Shown piece by piece: positions 22,417 through 32,900 of a stretch of 64,000 nucleotides of DNA (position 1 is its first letter; every line of letters starts with the position of its first letter). Made by a program: the position numbers and the translations under genes. The notes under the pieces were generated by a model. It was not told where the DNA came from, did no database searches, and saw only the letters and a list, made by a program, of their open reading frames with translations. The DNA is from Fistulifera solaris (taxonomy: Eukaryota > Bacillariophyta > Bacillariophyceae > Naviculales > Stauroneidaceae): contig AP026123.1 in NCBI GenBank assembly GCA_030295235.1, positions 124,001 to 188,000 on the forward strand. The letters run 5' to 3'.

Positions 22417-24748
22417 TTATATTTTTTCACTCCCTTTTTCGTCGTTAACATTACTTTTCAATTTCGACATCTTCTTTTGAAATGCCTTGAGAGTCTTGGT
22501 AGCTTGCACGGCTTCTTTATCAGCTTTGATCGTGCTCGAAAGATTTGTGAATATGTCCATAACTGCCGTTGTTACGCCAGCCTTTAGATCACCCGGGTGC
22601 AATGCTTCCGAACGGAAGTCTTTCTCCAAAGCAGTCACGTCTTCGTAATTGCATGTGCCACCATTCTCTTCCGAGCGAGAAATCACCAACGGTGTTTCCT
22701 TCTTCAAACAAAACACAGTAGCCAACGCGATCGGTGGACAGAACACCGTATTTCCTGGTTCACAGAACGCCTTCTTCATCTTGCTTTTGACATTTACCTG
22801 TGATGATTATGAGAACAGTATGAGGACAGCAATAAAAGAATTGTTGCATTAACCAATGTCAAGGAGCAATGAGATCAGTAAGCAGCAAGCAACCGGCAAA
22901 TCCGCCTTACCGCTGGATCATCTGTCAAGTAGTATTCATCGTTCTCGGTAACTAGTGCGTCGGATTCTCGAACCGGTTGAAGGCGAACGTCGAGTTCTTT
23001 CACTATAGTCGCAGTGGGCGCGGTCGAGCTGGGCAGCTTGTGTGAAAAGAATTCCGAAACCAGCTCGGCAACTACTTGATTGCTTTCCTCCAAGCTCATG
23101 GATGCGGGTGCGACTCCCGCAACATCCGCGACTTGCATCAAACGTGCAATTACTCCACCTACGCCATCAGAGTCCACCATGTTATCTCCCATGACCTTGT
23201 CGAGCATAAAATGCCGACCCACGTTGATCACACTAATCCAATAGTTTGATGGATCAGTGAGGATGGCTTGACTCTGGTACTGTACATGCACGGATTCCAT
23301 CAATGTAGCGTCGAGTGCCCTCAACGAAGTAAGTAAGAGTATGTAGAATGCAGCAATGGCCTTCTCATCCGCTTGGTTGGCATTGCACACCATCGCCGAC
23401 CAGTCCGACAGGTACAATACAGTCTTGCGTGGTCCTTCGCCGGCACGTATACGTGCCAACAGATCAACGGCCTGCTGCAGTGTCGGATTGGAATTTGGTA
23501 GGGGAGCAAACACCAAGTGAGCATTCGCTGGAACATGACTGGACAAGTCAAGACGACGAGGCGTGCTTGATGCAGGTGCTGCATCCTTTTGAATTGCTGG
23601 ACCTGTTCGAGCAAATGTTTGGCATTGGCGTCGTTGGTGAAATGATCACGGACTGGTTGCAACAGCCGATTAAGTTCATCAATCAAACCGCGTTTGAGAG
23701 CTTCTTCTGTGATAGATCCCGTTAAAAACGCGTCTTTCACGGCCGCAAAATCATAAAAAGTTTGACCCGCTGCTGTAAACGTGGCACCCGGTGGACTGAA
23801 AATGATATGCTGAATGTAGTCAAGACAAGGATTCTTCAAATTATCCACAGTCAAGTGCATTGATGCCTTTCCCGCGTCTCCTTCCTCATTCGAAGTAATA
23901 ATATTTGTACTTTGCTGTTCTTCCACTGCTGGGCAGTACGCTTGCAGAATCTTGCGCTCGACATCCTCCGTGGTATCTTCCATGAAAATGGCAGAATCGG
24001 GGTCCGATTTGGACATTTTTTCTTGTCCAGCTTTGAGTCCGTACAACATGTGATGCGAAAGAATGATGGGTTTGAATTTCTTGTTGGCGGCATCACAATA
24101 TTCTCGCGCCAACATGTTGACTTTTCGCTGATCGACCCCGAGTTGACAAATATCGGCCTTGAGAAAGAACACGTCGGTGCATTGCATGAGCGGGTAAAGA
24201 ACTTGAGCTGCCGTCAAACTTCCTTCTAAGCGTCCCATGATCTGACAGCACTTTTTAATGCGTGTTATATTGAAGCGCCGAGCTACATCCAACAGGAGGG
24301 GCCAGTAGACTGACGCGTGTTGCGTAATTTCTTCCGAAGCCCACTTGAAAACGACATGATCCAAATTCATGCCCGCCGCTCTCCATACTTCAATGAGATA
24401 TTGTCCGACAATTTTGATTTTCTCCAAATCACCGCCCATCTTGTCATTCATTAACGCAAACCAATCGGCAACCCAAAAGACAAAAGTAGCACCTTCGGCG
24501 GACGTACACTTGTTGACGTTCATGGCTTTGAAGACGCCTTGCGCAATGTGCATTCGCCCGGAAGGCTCAAAACCGTCATAGAGATTGAAACCGACATTTG
24601 TATTGCGGCCTTTTGCTAGCAGCATTCGTTTAAGTTCTTCCGCACTGATGCATTCTTCACCCACCGACAAGATGCGTTCCAAGTCGACTTGATGTGCGTC
24701 CGTCCATTCGAGTGCGGGTTTGATACTCGTGTTACTCGTTTCCGTCAT
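22417..24748 (-). CDS. Double-length (pseudo-dimeric) tyrosyl-tRNA synthetase, one frameshift
   Basis: This gene encodes two TyrRS-like halves in about 739 residues; the usual eukaryotic enzyme is 350-530. The N-half has the HIGH-type GRMHIAQG and KMSKSDPDSAIF signatures and is expected to form tyrosyl-AMP, but its anticodon-domain signature is degraded (QAYCPA). The C-half lacks both catalytic signatures but keeps KMKKAFCEPGN, ENGG and LEKDF...LHPGDLK, the anticodon-recognition region. This division of labour is known from the double-length Leishmania enzyme. A 113-bp intron (22798-22910) lies before the final exon. The frame shifts at about 23587-23593 (a four-T run on the plus strand, one base short) in the linker between halves. 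That is the only break, and it fits the homopolymer pattern of the window. Confidence 0.85.
22798..22910 (-). other. TyrRS gene intron (113 bp)
   Basis: On the minus strand the intron starts GTAAGGCGG and ends ATCATCACAG. Removal joins DDPA to VNVKSKMKKAFCEP in frame. Confidence 0.85.
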
Positions 24749-24914
24749 TTCTCATCTATCTATACTATGTCGATATTGAGTTCTTTATGGTAATAGGGGA
24801 AAGCTTAGATAATGAGCAGTAGAGCACTCTTATCAGTTTAAACAAATAAAAGGATCGTCGTTGCGCGTGTTTGAGGTTTGGCGAGAGCTAAAATTGCGGA
24901 GGCCTTACAGACGC

Positions 24915-25590
24915 AAAACGTTCCAGAAATACTGAAAATTTACTCTGGCAAACAGAAATTCTGGGGAAATCCAGAAATTCTGGACCAGTCTTTTGATCCT
25001 ACCGAAATGCTGTTCACGTTCCAGAAATACTGGCGACGATGTTGCCGATCTGGAAATTGTGTTTGGGATCATAACGAGAGAAAATGCAAATTCCAGAAAT
25101 TCTGGAAAAGCCCTTACTGATCATACAGAAATTCTGTGTTTCCTCACAAATTCTGGACCAGTCTTTTTGATCCTACCGAAATGCTGTGCACGTTCCAGAA
25201 ATTATTGGCGACGATGTTGCCGAGCGTAACGGAAGGAAGTACGCGTTCCAGAAAATTTGGACACTGTGTTTGGGAACATAACGAAAGAAAATGCAAATAT
25301 TCCAGAAATTCTGGAAAAGCCCTTACTGATCATACAGAAATTCTGTGTTGGTCCAGAAATTCTGGGTCCAGAAATTCTGGACCAGTCTTTTGATCCTACC
25401 GAAATGCTGTGCACGTTCCAGAAATTTAGGCGACAATATTGAGGCGCATAACGAAAGGAAGTACGCGTTCCAGAAAATCTGGAAATTGTGTTTGGGATCA
25501 TAAATCATAACGAAAGAAAATGCAAATTCCAGAAATTTTGGATCAATTATTTTTGATCCTATGTGGTGGTCCAGAAATTATGGACCAGTT
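24915..25590. repeat. Palindrome repeat cluster A (CCAGAAATTCTGG family)
   Basis: A tandem array of about three irregular units of 170-230 bp lies between TyrRS and the NIFK-like gene. Units share GGACCAGTCTTTT-GATCCTACCGAAATGCTG (starting near 24982, 25152 and 25380) and an AGAAAATGCAAA segment. Inside them sit short odd-length palindromes, including 25091-25107 (arms TTCCAGAA/TTCTGGAA), 25125-25137 (arms ACAGAA/TTCTGT) and 25365-25383 (arms GGTCCAGAA/TTCTGGACC). No gene is supported here. Confidence 0.85.
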
Positions 25591-25706
25591 TTTGCAATCC
25601 ATGTTTTTTCTGTCAACGTTCTATTACGTAGTTTTCCTTTTGTAGACTTACTGTAATGATTCAAATTGGTTTTATTGACATTGTTACGGAGTACTTCAAT
25701 GGTGCC

Positions 25707-26769
25707 TTAGGTCGATGCTCGTCTTTTTTTGTCCTTCTTCGTAGGCTTCTTTTTTTGTTCCGACATGGGCGCAGCTTTTTTGTTTGTTGCCGCAGACGAC
25801 GTATCCATAGAAGACTTGAGCTTTTTGTTGTTACTGCGTTCGGTATTACTCTCTACAGATGCAATCGAATCCTTTCGCTTCTTGTGCTGCTGGCTATCGT
25901 TGGACTGCACGCTGTCCATCGATTCCTTTCGTTTCTTTGTCGTCTTTTTATTCTCTGTGTTCTTGCTAGAAACGTCCTCTTTGGAAAGCGTGTCACCACT
26001 CTTGTTGTTTTTACTCTTTTTGCTCGATGTGTCCGTCGTCGACACACCCGCGTATCCCGGAAAGTCGTATTCAATGCCCATGGCCGCCAACGCCTTTCTC
26101 TTTTTTCCCTTCTCGTTGCAACAACCGCGTCGTAATTTGTTTCAATTTCGCCAAACTTTTGCGTCGTGGCGAGGTTCGTTGTTGTGTCGGGATAAAGTTC
26201 TTTTGGTATCGAACAAATGGCGATGACATGTGGGTACGACGTGACAGACGAGTCGCTTTGTTCCCGCAATAATGTATCCCGAAAGTGTTTCAGCGACAAT
26301 CTGAGCAATATCACTGGAAGTGAACTGACAAAAGGCGTATCCCCGAGGACGTCCTGTCTTGGGACTGCGACTAAGACGCAAATTGACAATGGCACCGAAC
26401 TGCTTCAAGAAGGCAACCAATTCAAGTTCTTGCATATGCATGGGCAAGTGCCCGATGTAAATGACTGTCGAGTCTTTGATACCTTTGTTCTTTTCGCCAT
26501 TGTTTTTTAATAGTTCTTTAACAATCTTTTTCTGTTGTTGTTTGTTCTTCTTGTCTTTGATGGTTTCACCTTTGTCGTCATCATCGCCTTCGTCGTCGTC
26601 CGAATTCCATTCCGGGTCTGTTGCATGCGAAGAAGTCAATGTTCGTGTTTAGTGGGTTAGAATCATCACATTATTCATCGCGCTAACAGATGAAATCCTA
26701 CATACCTTGTTCGAGTTGTTGCAATTTGTTCTGCAAGGTCTCTTCTGCTTGTTCCAAGGCGGATTTCAT
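25707..26769 (-). CDS. Nucleolar RRM protein, NIFK/Nop15-like, two frameshifts
   Basis: Exon 1 (26706-26769) encodes MKSALEQAEETLQNKLQQLE; an 88-bp intron (26618-26705) separates it from exon 2. After an acidic stretch there is one RRM with RNP2 VIYIGHLP and RNP1 GRPRGYAFCQF, then LVCHVVP and a lysine-rich C-terminal tail with repeated KKRK(E/D)S. A single RRM followed by a basic tail is the plan of NIFK/Nop15, which act in 60S ribosome assembly and pre-rRNA processing in the nucleolus. The frame breaks at 26232-26234 (GGG, one extra) and 26101-26106 (TTTTTT, one short). Sense and composition continue across both. Assignment to NIFK rather than another nucleolar RRM protein is moderately secure. 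Confidence 0.75.
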
Positions 26770-27368
26770 GATGCTCTGTCGTGTTTCGGTCAAGATATGA
26801 CCTGCTTTCTTCCTCTTAGTGAAGTTTGTTTAACAAGGGTCGGCAACTGTCGGTTTACAATCCTTTTGATTGATCAAAGAAGGCCGTTCTCTTCGATTGT
26901 TGCTTTTCTTGTTTTTTCTTTTCCGCGGTTTGGATTTTTGCGGTTATCGTTTGAATGGACGGAGGAGAACAGGATGGGTGAACAGACGATGTGAGTGCCG
27001 GACGACACCAAGCTCGTGACTCTGTAGTGCGTGAATGATGCCCGACCGTTTTCTGAAGCGCATCGACACGACACACACGACACGGACGATCGAGTGTTTT
27101 TGTCTTTAATGACGATGATGGCGGTGGCCATTATTAAAAAAGTCGAAAGAAGAGCACATCGTTGTCATTTTCTTTTCATTATTATCATTACTTTTGTTAC
27201 TCAAAAGAGTAGACTCTTCCTCGTTAGCTACGCAGTATCAATAAGGCAACCGTTGCTATAAATAACTCAACTTTTTGGAGACTGTAACGACAAAAACAAT
27301 AGAACGACGACGTCCTTTTAAATACACCCTTATTGCTTTTCTCGAATTACTCTTCTAATATTATTATC
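26770..27368. other. Divergent intergenic region
   Basis: This 599-bp region lies between the start codons of the NIFK-like gene (minus) and the small membrane-protein gene (plus), so it should hold both promoters. No gene or repeat is seen. Confidence 0.4.
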
Positions 27369-27752
27369 ATGTCCGCGAAAACAGAAACAAAACCAGTCAA
27401 AGAAGACAGTAAGTTCCCGGTTCCGTATTTTAGTTTCGCGCTGCGCCTCTGGCCCTCTTGATTGTAAGCTCAAACCTCCCTCTCACACACTCCACTATTT
27501 ACCCTCCTTTTCACCGCTTCGACCTCTTATAACAGCCGGCACTGACATCAAATCAGTTGCCATTAATTTGGCTTCCAACTTACTCATGGCCTTGCCGATC
27601 GCCTTGTACATGACTTCAGCCAAATATGTGTATGAAATGATGGCGGGTTTGATGGCCTCTTTGCGCTGGCGTATGTATTGCCTCCCATGGGTTGGCGACG
27701 ACCGCATCCGTATTCGGATGATCCGGCGAATCGACCCGTGAAGCGTGCCTAA
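27369..27752 (+). CDS. Small two-exon membrane protein, one frameshift
   Basis: Exon 1 (27369-27408) encodes MSAKTETKPVKED. A 127-bp intron (27409-27535, GTAAGTTCCC to TTATAACAG) precedes exon 2. The product is about 85 residues: a polar N-terminus, KSVAINLASNLLMALPIAL as a probable membrane helix, a short turn (TSAKYVYEMM), a second hydrophobic stretch, and a polar C-terminus. As printed, a TTT run at 27660-27662 makes the frame end at 27741 with a basic tail. One more T there would extend the second helix as ALAYVLPPMGW and end at 27752, which looks more natural. Size and layout resemble small organellar inner-membrane proteins, but no family is recognised. Confidence 0.6.
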
Positions 27753-27921
27753 AGCAGGCGAATGAATTACAGAAGGCGGGGAGTATTTACAGTGATTAAC
27801 AGGCGAGTCGATTCGCGGTATCGTAATGAATAAGACTTCGTTTACTTTGCATACAAATGTATTCGCACTCTTTTTTTAAAAAAGAGACTTTAATGTAGTG
27901 AACCGTGTGTTTAGCTTTAAG

Positions 27922-29109
27922 TTAAGTACTCGCCTTGGCGTTGTTACGGTAACCAACTCCCAAACAACTCAACATTACCGTCTTGGTGTCCATGTCGGGT
28001 TGCACTTTAAACTCAATTCCCAATAATTCCTTGTAAAGACGCAAACAGTGAATCGTGTACTGAGAGAGCGTCCCCACGCGGACTCGGCTCACATCTTGTG
28101 GCGTCAAACACATCAACAACAGCGCGGTGGCTTGTAAGTCGGTATCAATGCATCCGCCCCGACGAATCTCTTCCAACAAAGCACAAGCGGCGCGTTGCCC
28201 TAATTCTTCCGGTGCCTCACGTTGTTGCTTTTGATCTCCCAAACAGGCTTCAGCTGACAGCATAACGCCTGTAGTCGATTCCGCCGTCAACAAAATACTC
28301 ACTGCCGGACTCGGACCGCATTTGTGTTGCTTGATTGTATGTGCGTCCGTGTGAATCCACACATCCGGTAACAAGCGATGAAAGACGCCTTTGGCAGCAT
28401 ACGCAGCCCGTGCTGCCGTCGACGAAGAAATCAATTGGGTACTGACGACAGTCCCCCGCACGCGTTTGATCAAGCCAGGATCCGTCCAGTCGATAGATTG
28501 GAGTTCCGTGACAATCGGGCAATATAACTCGACTTGACCACCTCCCCGTGGAGCGCCTCCGCGCTGTCGAATGTGAATGGCGGGAGGCGAGTCTGCCAGG
28601 AAATCGTTGGGATCGGGAATTCCGATTCCGAATTGCTGATAGAGGATCGGCATGTGTTTCTTCCAGTAGTCGATGGAAGGATCTTGATGCTCCAGTCCGT
28701 CAGTGACGCAATTCGTGAAGGTCACTTGTAGTGCTTCTTTCCCGAACGGAGCCAACGGAAGTATTCCCTGCACCAACCAACCGACATGATGCGGACTCTC
28801 TTCGTTGCGCGAATTACTGCAATCATGTTCGATGATACCGCCCGTCAACAGACCCGGCTGAAAACGCAATTGCGTACCCGCTGTGTTGATTTCTAGCTGT
28901 GAACCGTTCGTCATTTGATCGAGTAATCGTAAGAAATTGATTTCACGCGGCGATAAACCGGGAGCTTCTAGATCATTGTGACGAATGTTTCGTATCACAA
29001 TCGGGCGATTCGTTAAAATGCTCACAACGAGTCTCATACGAAACAAGACGGCTCCATCGTCAAAATACGTAAACTTTGTGTTGCTTTTGGTACTTGCGGG
29101 CCGCTTCAT
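27922..29109 (-). CDS. RCL1: RCL1, RNA 3'-phosphate cyclase-like ribosome biogenesis protein
   Basis: The protein is 395 residues, close to the family norm, in one intact frame. It has the cyclase fold markers RPIVIRNIR, the GGG-rich IRQRGGAPRGGGQVELYCP segment, VRGTVVSTQ and a C-terminal VGTLSQYTIHCLRLYKELLG region. RCL1 proteins lack cyclase activity; with the GTPase Bms1 they act in the nucleolar SSU processome at an early cleavage of pre-18S rRNA. The catalytic His of true RtcA near the C-terminus is not evident, which supports RCL1 over RtcA. It lies near a NIFK-like gene, also a ribosome factor, but they are not co-transcribed. Confidence 0.9.
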   Translation of the reverse strand: MKRPASTKSNTKFTYFDDGAVLFRMRLVVSILTNRPIVIRNIRHNDLEAPGLSPREINFLRLLDQMTNGSQLEINTAGTQLRFQPGLLTGGIIEHDCSNSRNEESPHHVGWLVQGILPLAPFGKEALQVTFTNCVTDGLEHQDPSIDYWKKHMPILYQQFGIGIPDPNDFLADSPPAIHIRQRGGAPRGGGQVELYCPIVTELQSIDWTDPGLIKRVRGTVVSTQLISSSTAARAAYAAKGVFHRLLPDVWIHTDAHTIKQHKCGPSPAVSILLTAESTTGVMLSAEACLGDQKQQREAPEELGQRAACALLEEIRRGGCIDTDLQATALLLMCLTPQDVSRVRVGTLSQYTIHCLRLYKELLGIEFKVQPDMDTKTVMLSCLGVGYRNNAKAST

Positions 29110-29976
29110 CTTATCAGTGCTAGTGTATTTGCTTGTTAATGCCCTTCAATCATAAAGCGAATGAGTTTTTCTTGTTGTCATCATTTTCTGCGTTTTTTGT
29201 GTGAAATATTTTGGATGGCCCTTCGCTCCTCCAACCTGCTGACGTACAGACCAATAAGGTTTTGCTTAGTATACAACCTAAGTGTAGTCTCGTCTAAGCT
29301 TCAGGGATGGCGTGCGTGAAGCATGCCGCGTGCCGCCTGCCGACGACTCACCTAATTTTTATGTAGACTAGTCCAGGGGACGACGGAATATTTTTATTAA
29401 CATCAAAATCAATCTTCATGCGTACCGCGACGGCAACAAAAAAGACCATCGCGTTTCAACGTGTTGTTTTTCGAGGCCTCACGGCGAGGCTTTGATGTTT
29501 ATTATAGCGAAAACTGTAGATTGTTACCTACATCAATAAAATTCCTACGAGGCCTACGTCAACACATAGCCTTTCGATGCAAAATATCTCTCAACATTTC
29601 TAGGATTCAAGTCGAGCTAATAACGATTACTATTGACGGATAGAAGTTATCTACGTTGATGATAAGGTAAACATCACTTTTTGGCAGAGAGACTCGAGAA
29701 TTAATGCTAAAAATATTTGATATATCCGGGTTCCCATTCAGATATAAGTTCCCTACGGCGGCTACGTAATAGCGTGTAGACAGTAGACACTGGAAGACTT
29801 TGTACTGCTTCATAGTTTTGAAGACTTGCTCGGACCATAGAGTACTGGTAACGACGAGGTTTGAGTCAGCGACTAGCAGCTGTTTAAACTCTGATAAGAT
29901 TACAGTATTCGTTAGATTACAATGCAACGACGAACTACCCATCTCATGATATGATGCTTGAACGATCGGTGAAAAC
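29110..29976. other. Intergenic region between ATRX-like gene and RCL1
   Basis: An 867-bp gap downstream of the ATRX-like gene and upstream of RCL1, both on the minus strand. No convincing open frame, RNA gene or repeat is seen. Confidence 0.4.
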
Positions 29977-32900
29977 TTAGGCATCATCGTCGGAGCTATC
30001 GCAAAGATCAATTATCTCTGAGCTCCTGGAGGAAGGGGATTGTCGCACGGGTTTTTCGTCCAAGAGTAGCTCACATTTGACATCTTTGCCTTTCTCTGTA
30101 TTCTGTTTCTTGTCAGGAAACGAAATTTCACTTATAAGCATAGTGGAGCTTTCATTGAGCGCGGATGCAACCGCCTGGTCAGACTCTATCCCCTCAGCGG
30201 CACTCAGTACTCGTGAGCTAGCAACTTGGGGTGCTCCAGACTCGTTACTGCTTTGGTCATTCGCAGCAGCCTCGCCTGGTTGCAACGATACAAGAGAAGG
30301 CACAGCCTCAACTGGAGGTGCGGATGCATCACAGCTTTGATCTCTCTGAACAGCCTCAGTGGCCAAAAGAATTCTGGCATGTTCAACTTCTTCACCGTCA
30401 TGTCTCGATTGAAGTAAGGAATCGTGATAATAATGACGGCTTATAAGAGAGGTATCCTTCTTGTGGTCGGAAATCGAGAGGAGATGTAAAAGAAGTTCAT
30501 CCTCCTCCTCAGGCAGACATGTAGCTTGTTCCTGCTTTGCCTTAGGTTTCTGAGGCGATGCGGGCAAGCCATTCTTGAAAAAATCGAGATACCATGTTTG
30601 ATCGCGTTCAGGCAACTTGCAATCGTTGTTGTGCTCATCCGTATTCATTTCGCAAAACCATTTCTCCGGTAGGTCTTCCTCTGACTCTCCAAACAACATA
30701 CGCCACTTATCACATTTGTCGCATTGTACCCAAAGTTGACTCTCCTGGAAATCTTCTAGCTCCTTCGCTGTGAAGAAACCATCGATCGCTTTGCTATCAA
30801 TTATACGAAGAGCTAAACTGGTCTTATTGACGGAACGTTTGTATATCTTCTCTTCCATCGTGCCCTCGGTGAGTAACCTGTAACAATGAACTGGTTTCTG
30901 TTGACCATATCGGTACGCGCGAAACACAGCCTGAGCCATGACAGTGGGATTGAAGTGGCTATCTACCAAGACAACTCGAGAGGCTGAAGTCTGTATTACA
31001 AGGTGAGTTTACGAATCATGCAGAATAGAAGTCAGTAACACTACGCACCAGGTTAATCCCTAAGCTCCCAGCCTCCGTTGAAATAAGAAAAGCACGCAGA
31101 TCGCCGTCGGCTCCATCCTTATTGAAGGCATTGATTGACTGGCCTCGTTGTGCTGAGCTGCTAGAACCATCAATACGCAGATAATGCCGACCTTTCTCCC
31201 ACTCCCCAAGGCGCTGTCCTGAAAAGCAAGACAAAGACGGCACCTGCGATATCCAATCTCGAGAATTAAGGACGCCTTCGATATAATTCAGTGTCGGTAG
31301 GTATTGGGAAAAGATGAGAACCTTTTCCCCAAGTACTTCGGCATATGCGAGAAGATGAAGCAAAAGCACAATCTTATTGCCACCCGTGATTTTCTCAAGC
31401 TCTTCGGCTTCGGATTGCAAAGTAAGATGCTTTCTACACCAGACTTTAGAAGTCATTTTATTCATGCCCTCCACAGCGGAGTACTTCAGAAGACAAGATG
31501 GGTGATTGTGCACTGGACTGAGCTCGGAGTACATCTTGAAAAAGCCTCTGAGCTCAGGATTCGATTTACGAGCTTTTTCGAATGTTCGATAAATCTTGCT
31601 TTGAATGTGGCTTGGACGGACGTGCACAACCACCTGGGAAAGCTTGGGGAGATCATTTTCAAGAACAGACAAATCCTTTCTATGTACGTGTGCATCGACA
31701 AGTTTACGGAGATCAGCCGATCGCGCAGCTATGAGCGCTTTCTGGTGTCTCGTAGAATCTTTGACCTGACCTTGCAAGATCGGATCTATGAACTCCTTTC
31801 TAAACTGCTGCAACGCTCCGAAAACACCATCCCGGATGAAATTACAAATATGGTAGTATTCCTCGAGGTTGTTTTGAAAGGGGACCCTGAAAGCAAAATG
31901 CGTCGCTTCGTCGCAAATTTTGAAAGCGCTGTGAAAATTTGTGTTGAAGGGTTCTTGATCATGGAATGAGCTTCGTCTAGGACAAGAATGTCTGCATGGA
32001 GAAGGTCAGTCTCTTTTCCATTGACAACGGCAAGATTTGGAAGTGTATCTTTAGATACCAAAAAGATGCCCCCAGTCGCCATCCACTTATCAATCAAAGT
32101 ATGTCTTGCCTGAATTTCCATGTTGAAAGGCGTGTAAACACACAGTTTTGGGCTGACATATTCAAGCCACGTCGTGAATTCCTCTGCCCAATTGGCAAGT
32201 GTATTCACCGGAACAACCAAGACTACAGTACGCAATATTTTCTTGTCATTTTGCGACGAGATCATCGAAGGGTGCGTAAGAACTGTGTGCAGCAGAGCTA
32301 TGGCTGTCAGCGTTTTACCAAGACCCTGACGCAAAAAAATGCAGTGAGAATTCGACTCGTCCTCGAGATTCAATGCCATAGAGGACTTACCATGTGATGA
32401 GCAAGAATACATCCCCCCACGCGTTCATCGTTCGGATCGCCATTGTAATTCGTTTCAAAATCACAAAAGAATTCCTCCAAATAAATTTAACGCCGTCTTT
32501 TTGGTGTTGTTTCAATATGCGCGCAAATCCCTGTGCTATCGATACTTTGCGAATTACTCCTTCGGTTTTCAGGCCATGAGATAAACCTTCGTTTGATGAA
32601 GGTGTACACAGTACATCCTCAGAGTCAAGAAATGGACCGTCGACCTCCGCCAATGAAACAATTTCGGACTCTTGAGATAAACGATTATCATTCAAAGGAG
32701 TATCCTTTTGTTTTGAACGGATGTTGGTCGTCTTTGACTGATTGGTGGACGCACTCTTTTGTTCGTTCGAAATAGCGCCCGCTGCTTTGTATGCTCTACC
32801 ACCATCTTTCCGTTCTTGCTTCTAATGGTTGGTCCTTCAGCCTTCATGATGTCCTTATCCTTGGTTTCGGCCTGACGTTTGACGGTGACTCCTTTTTGCG

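Noticed and set aside
24915-25590. CRISPR-like array (palindromic repeats with spacers).
   Set aside because: This is nuclear-type DNA with spliced genes, repeats are variable, and the spacers repeat too. There are no cas genes.
24915-25590. Heat-shock elements (nGAAnnTTCn arrays) in the palindromes.
   Set aside because: GAA and TTC are one base apart at the centre, not two, so the 5-bp phasing needed for HSF binding is broken.
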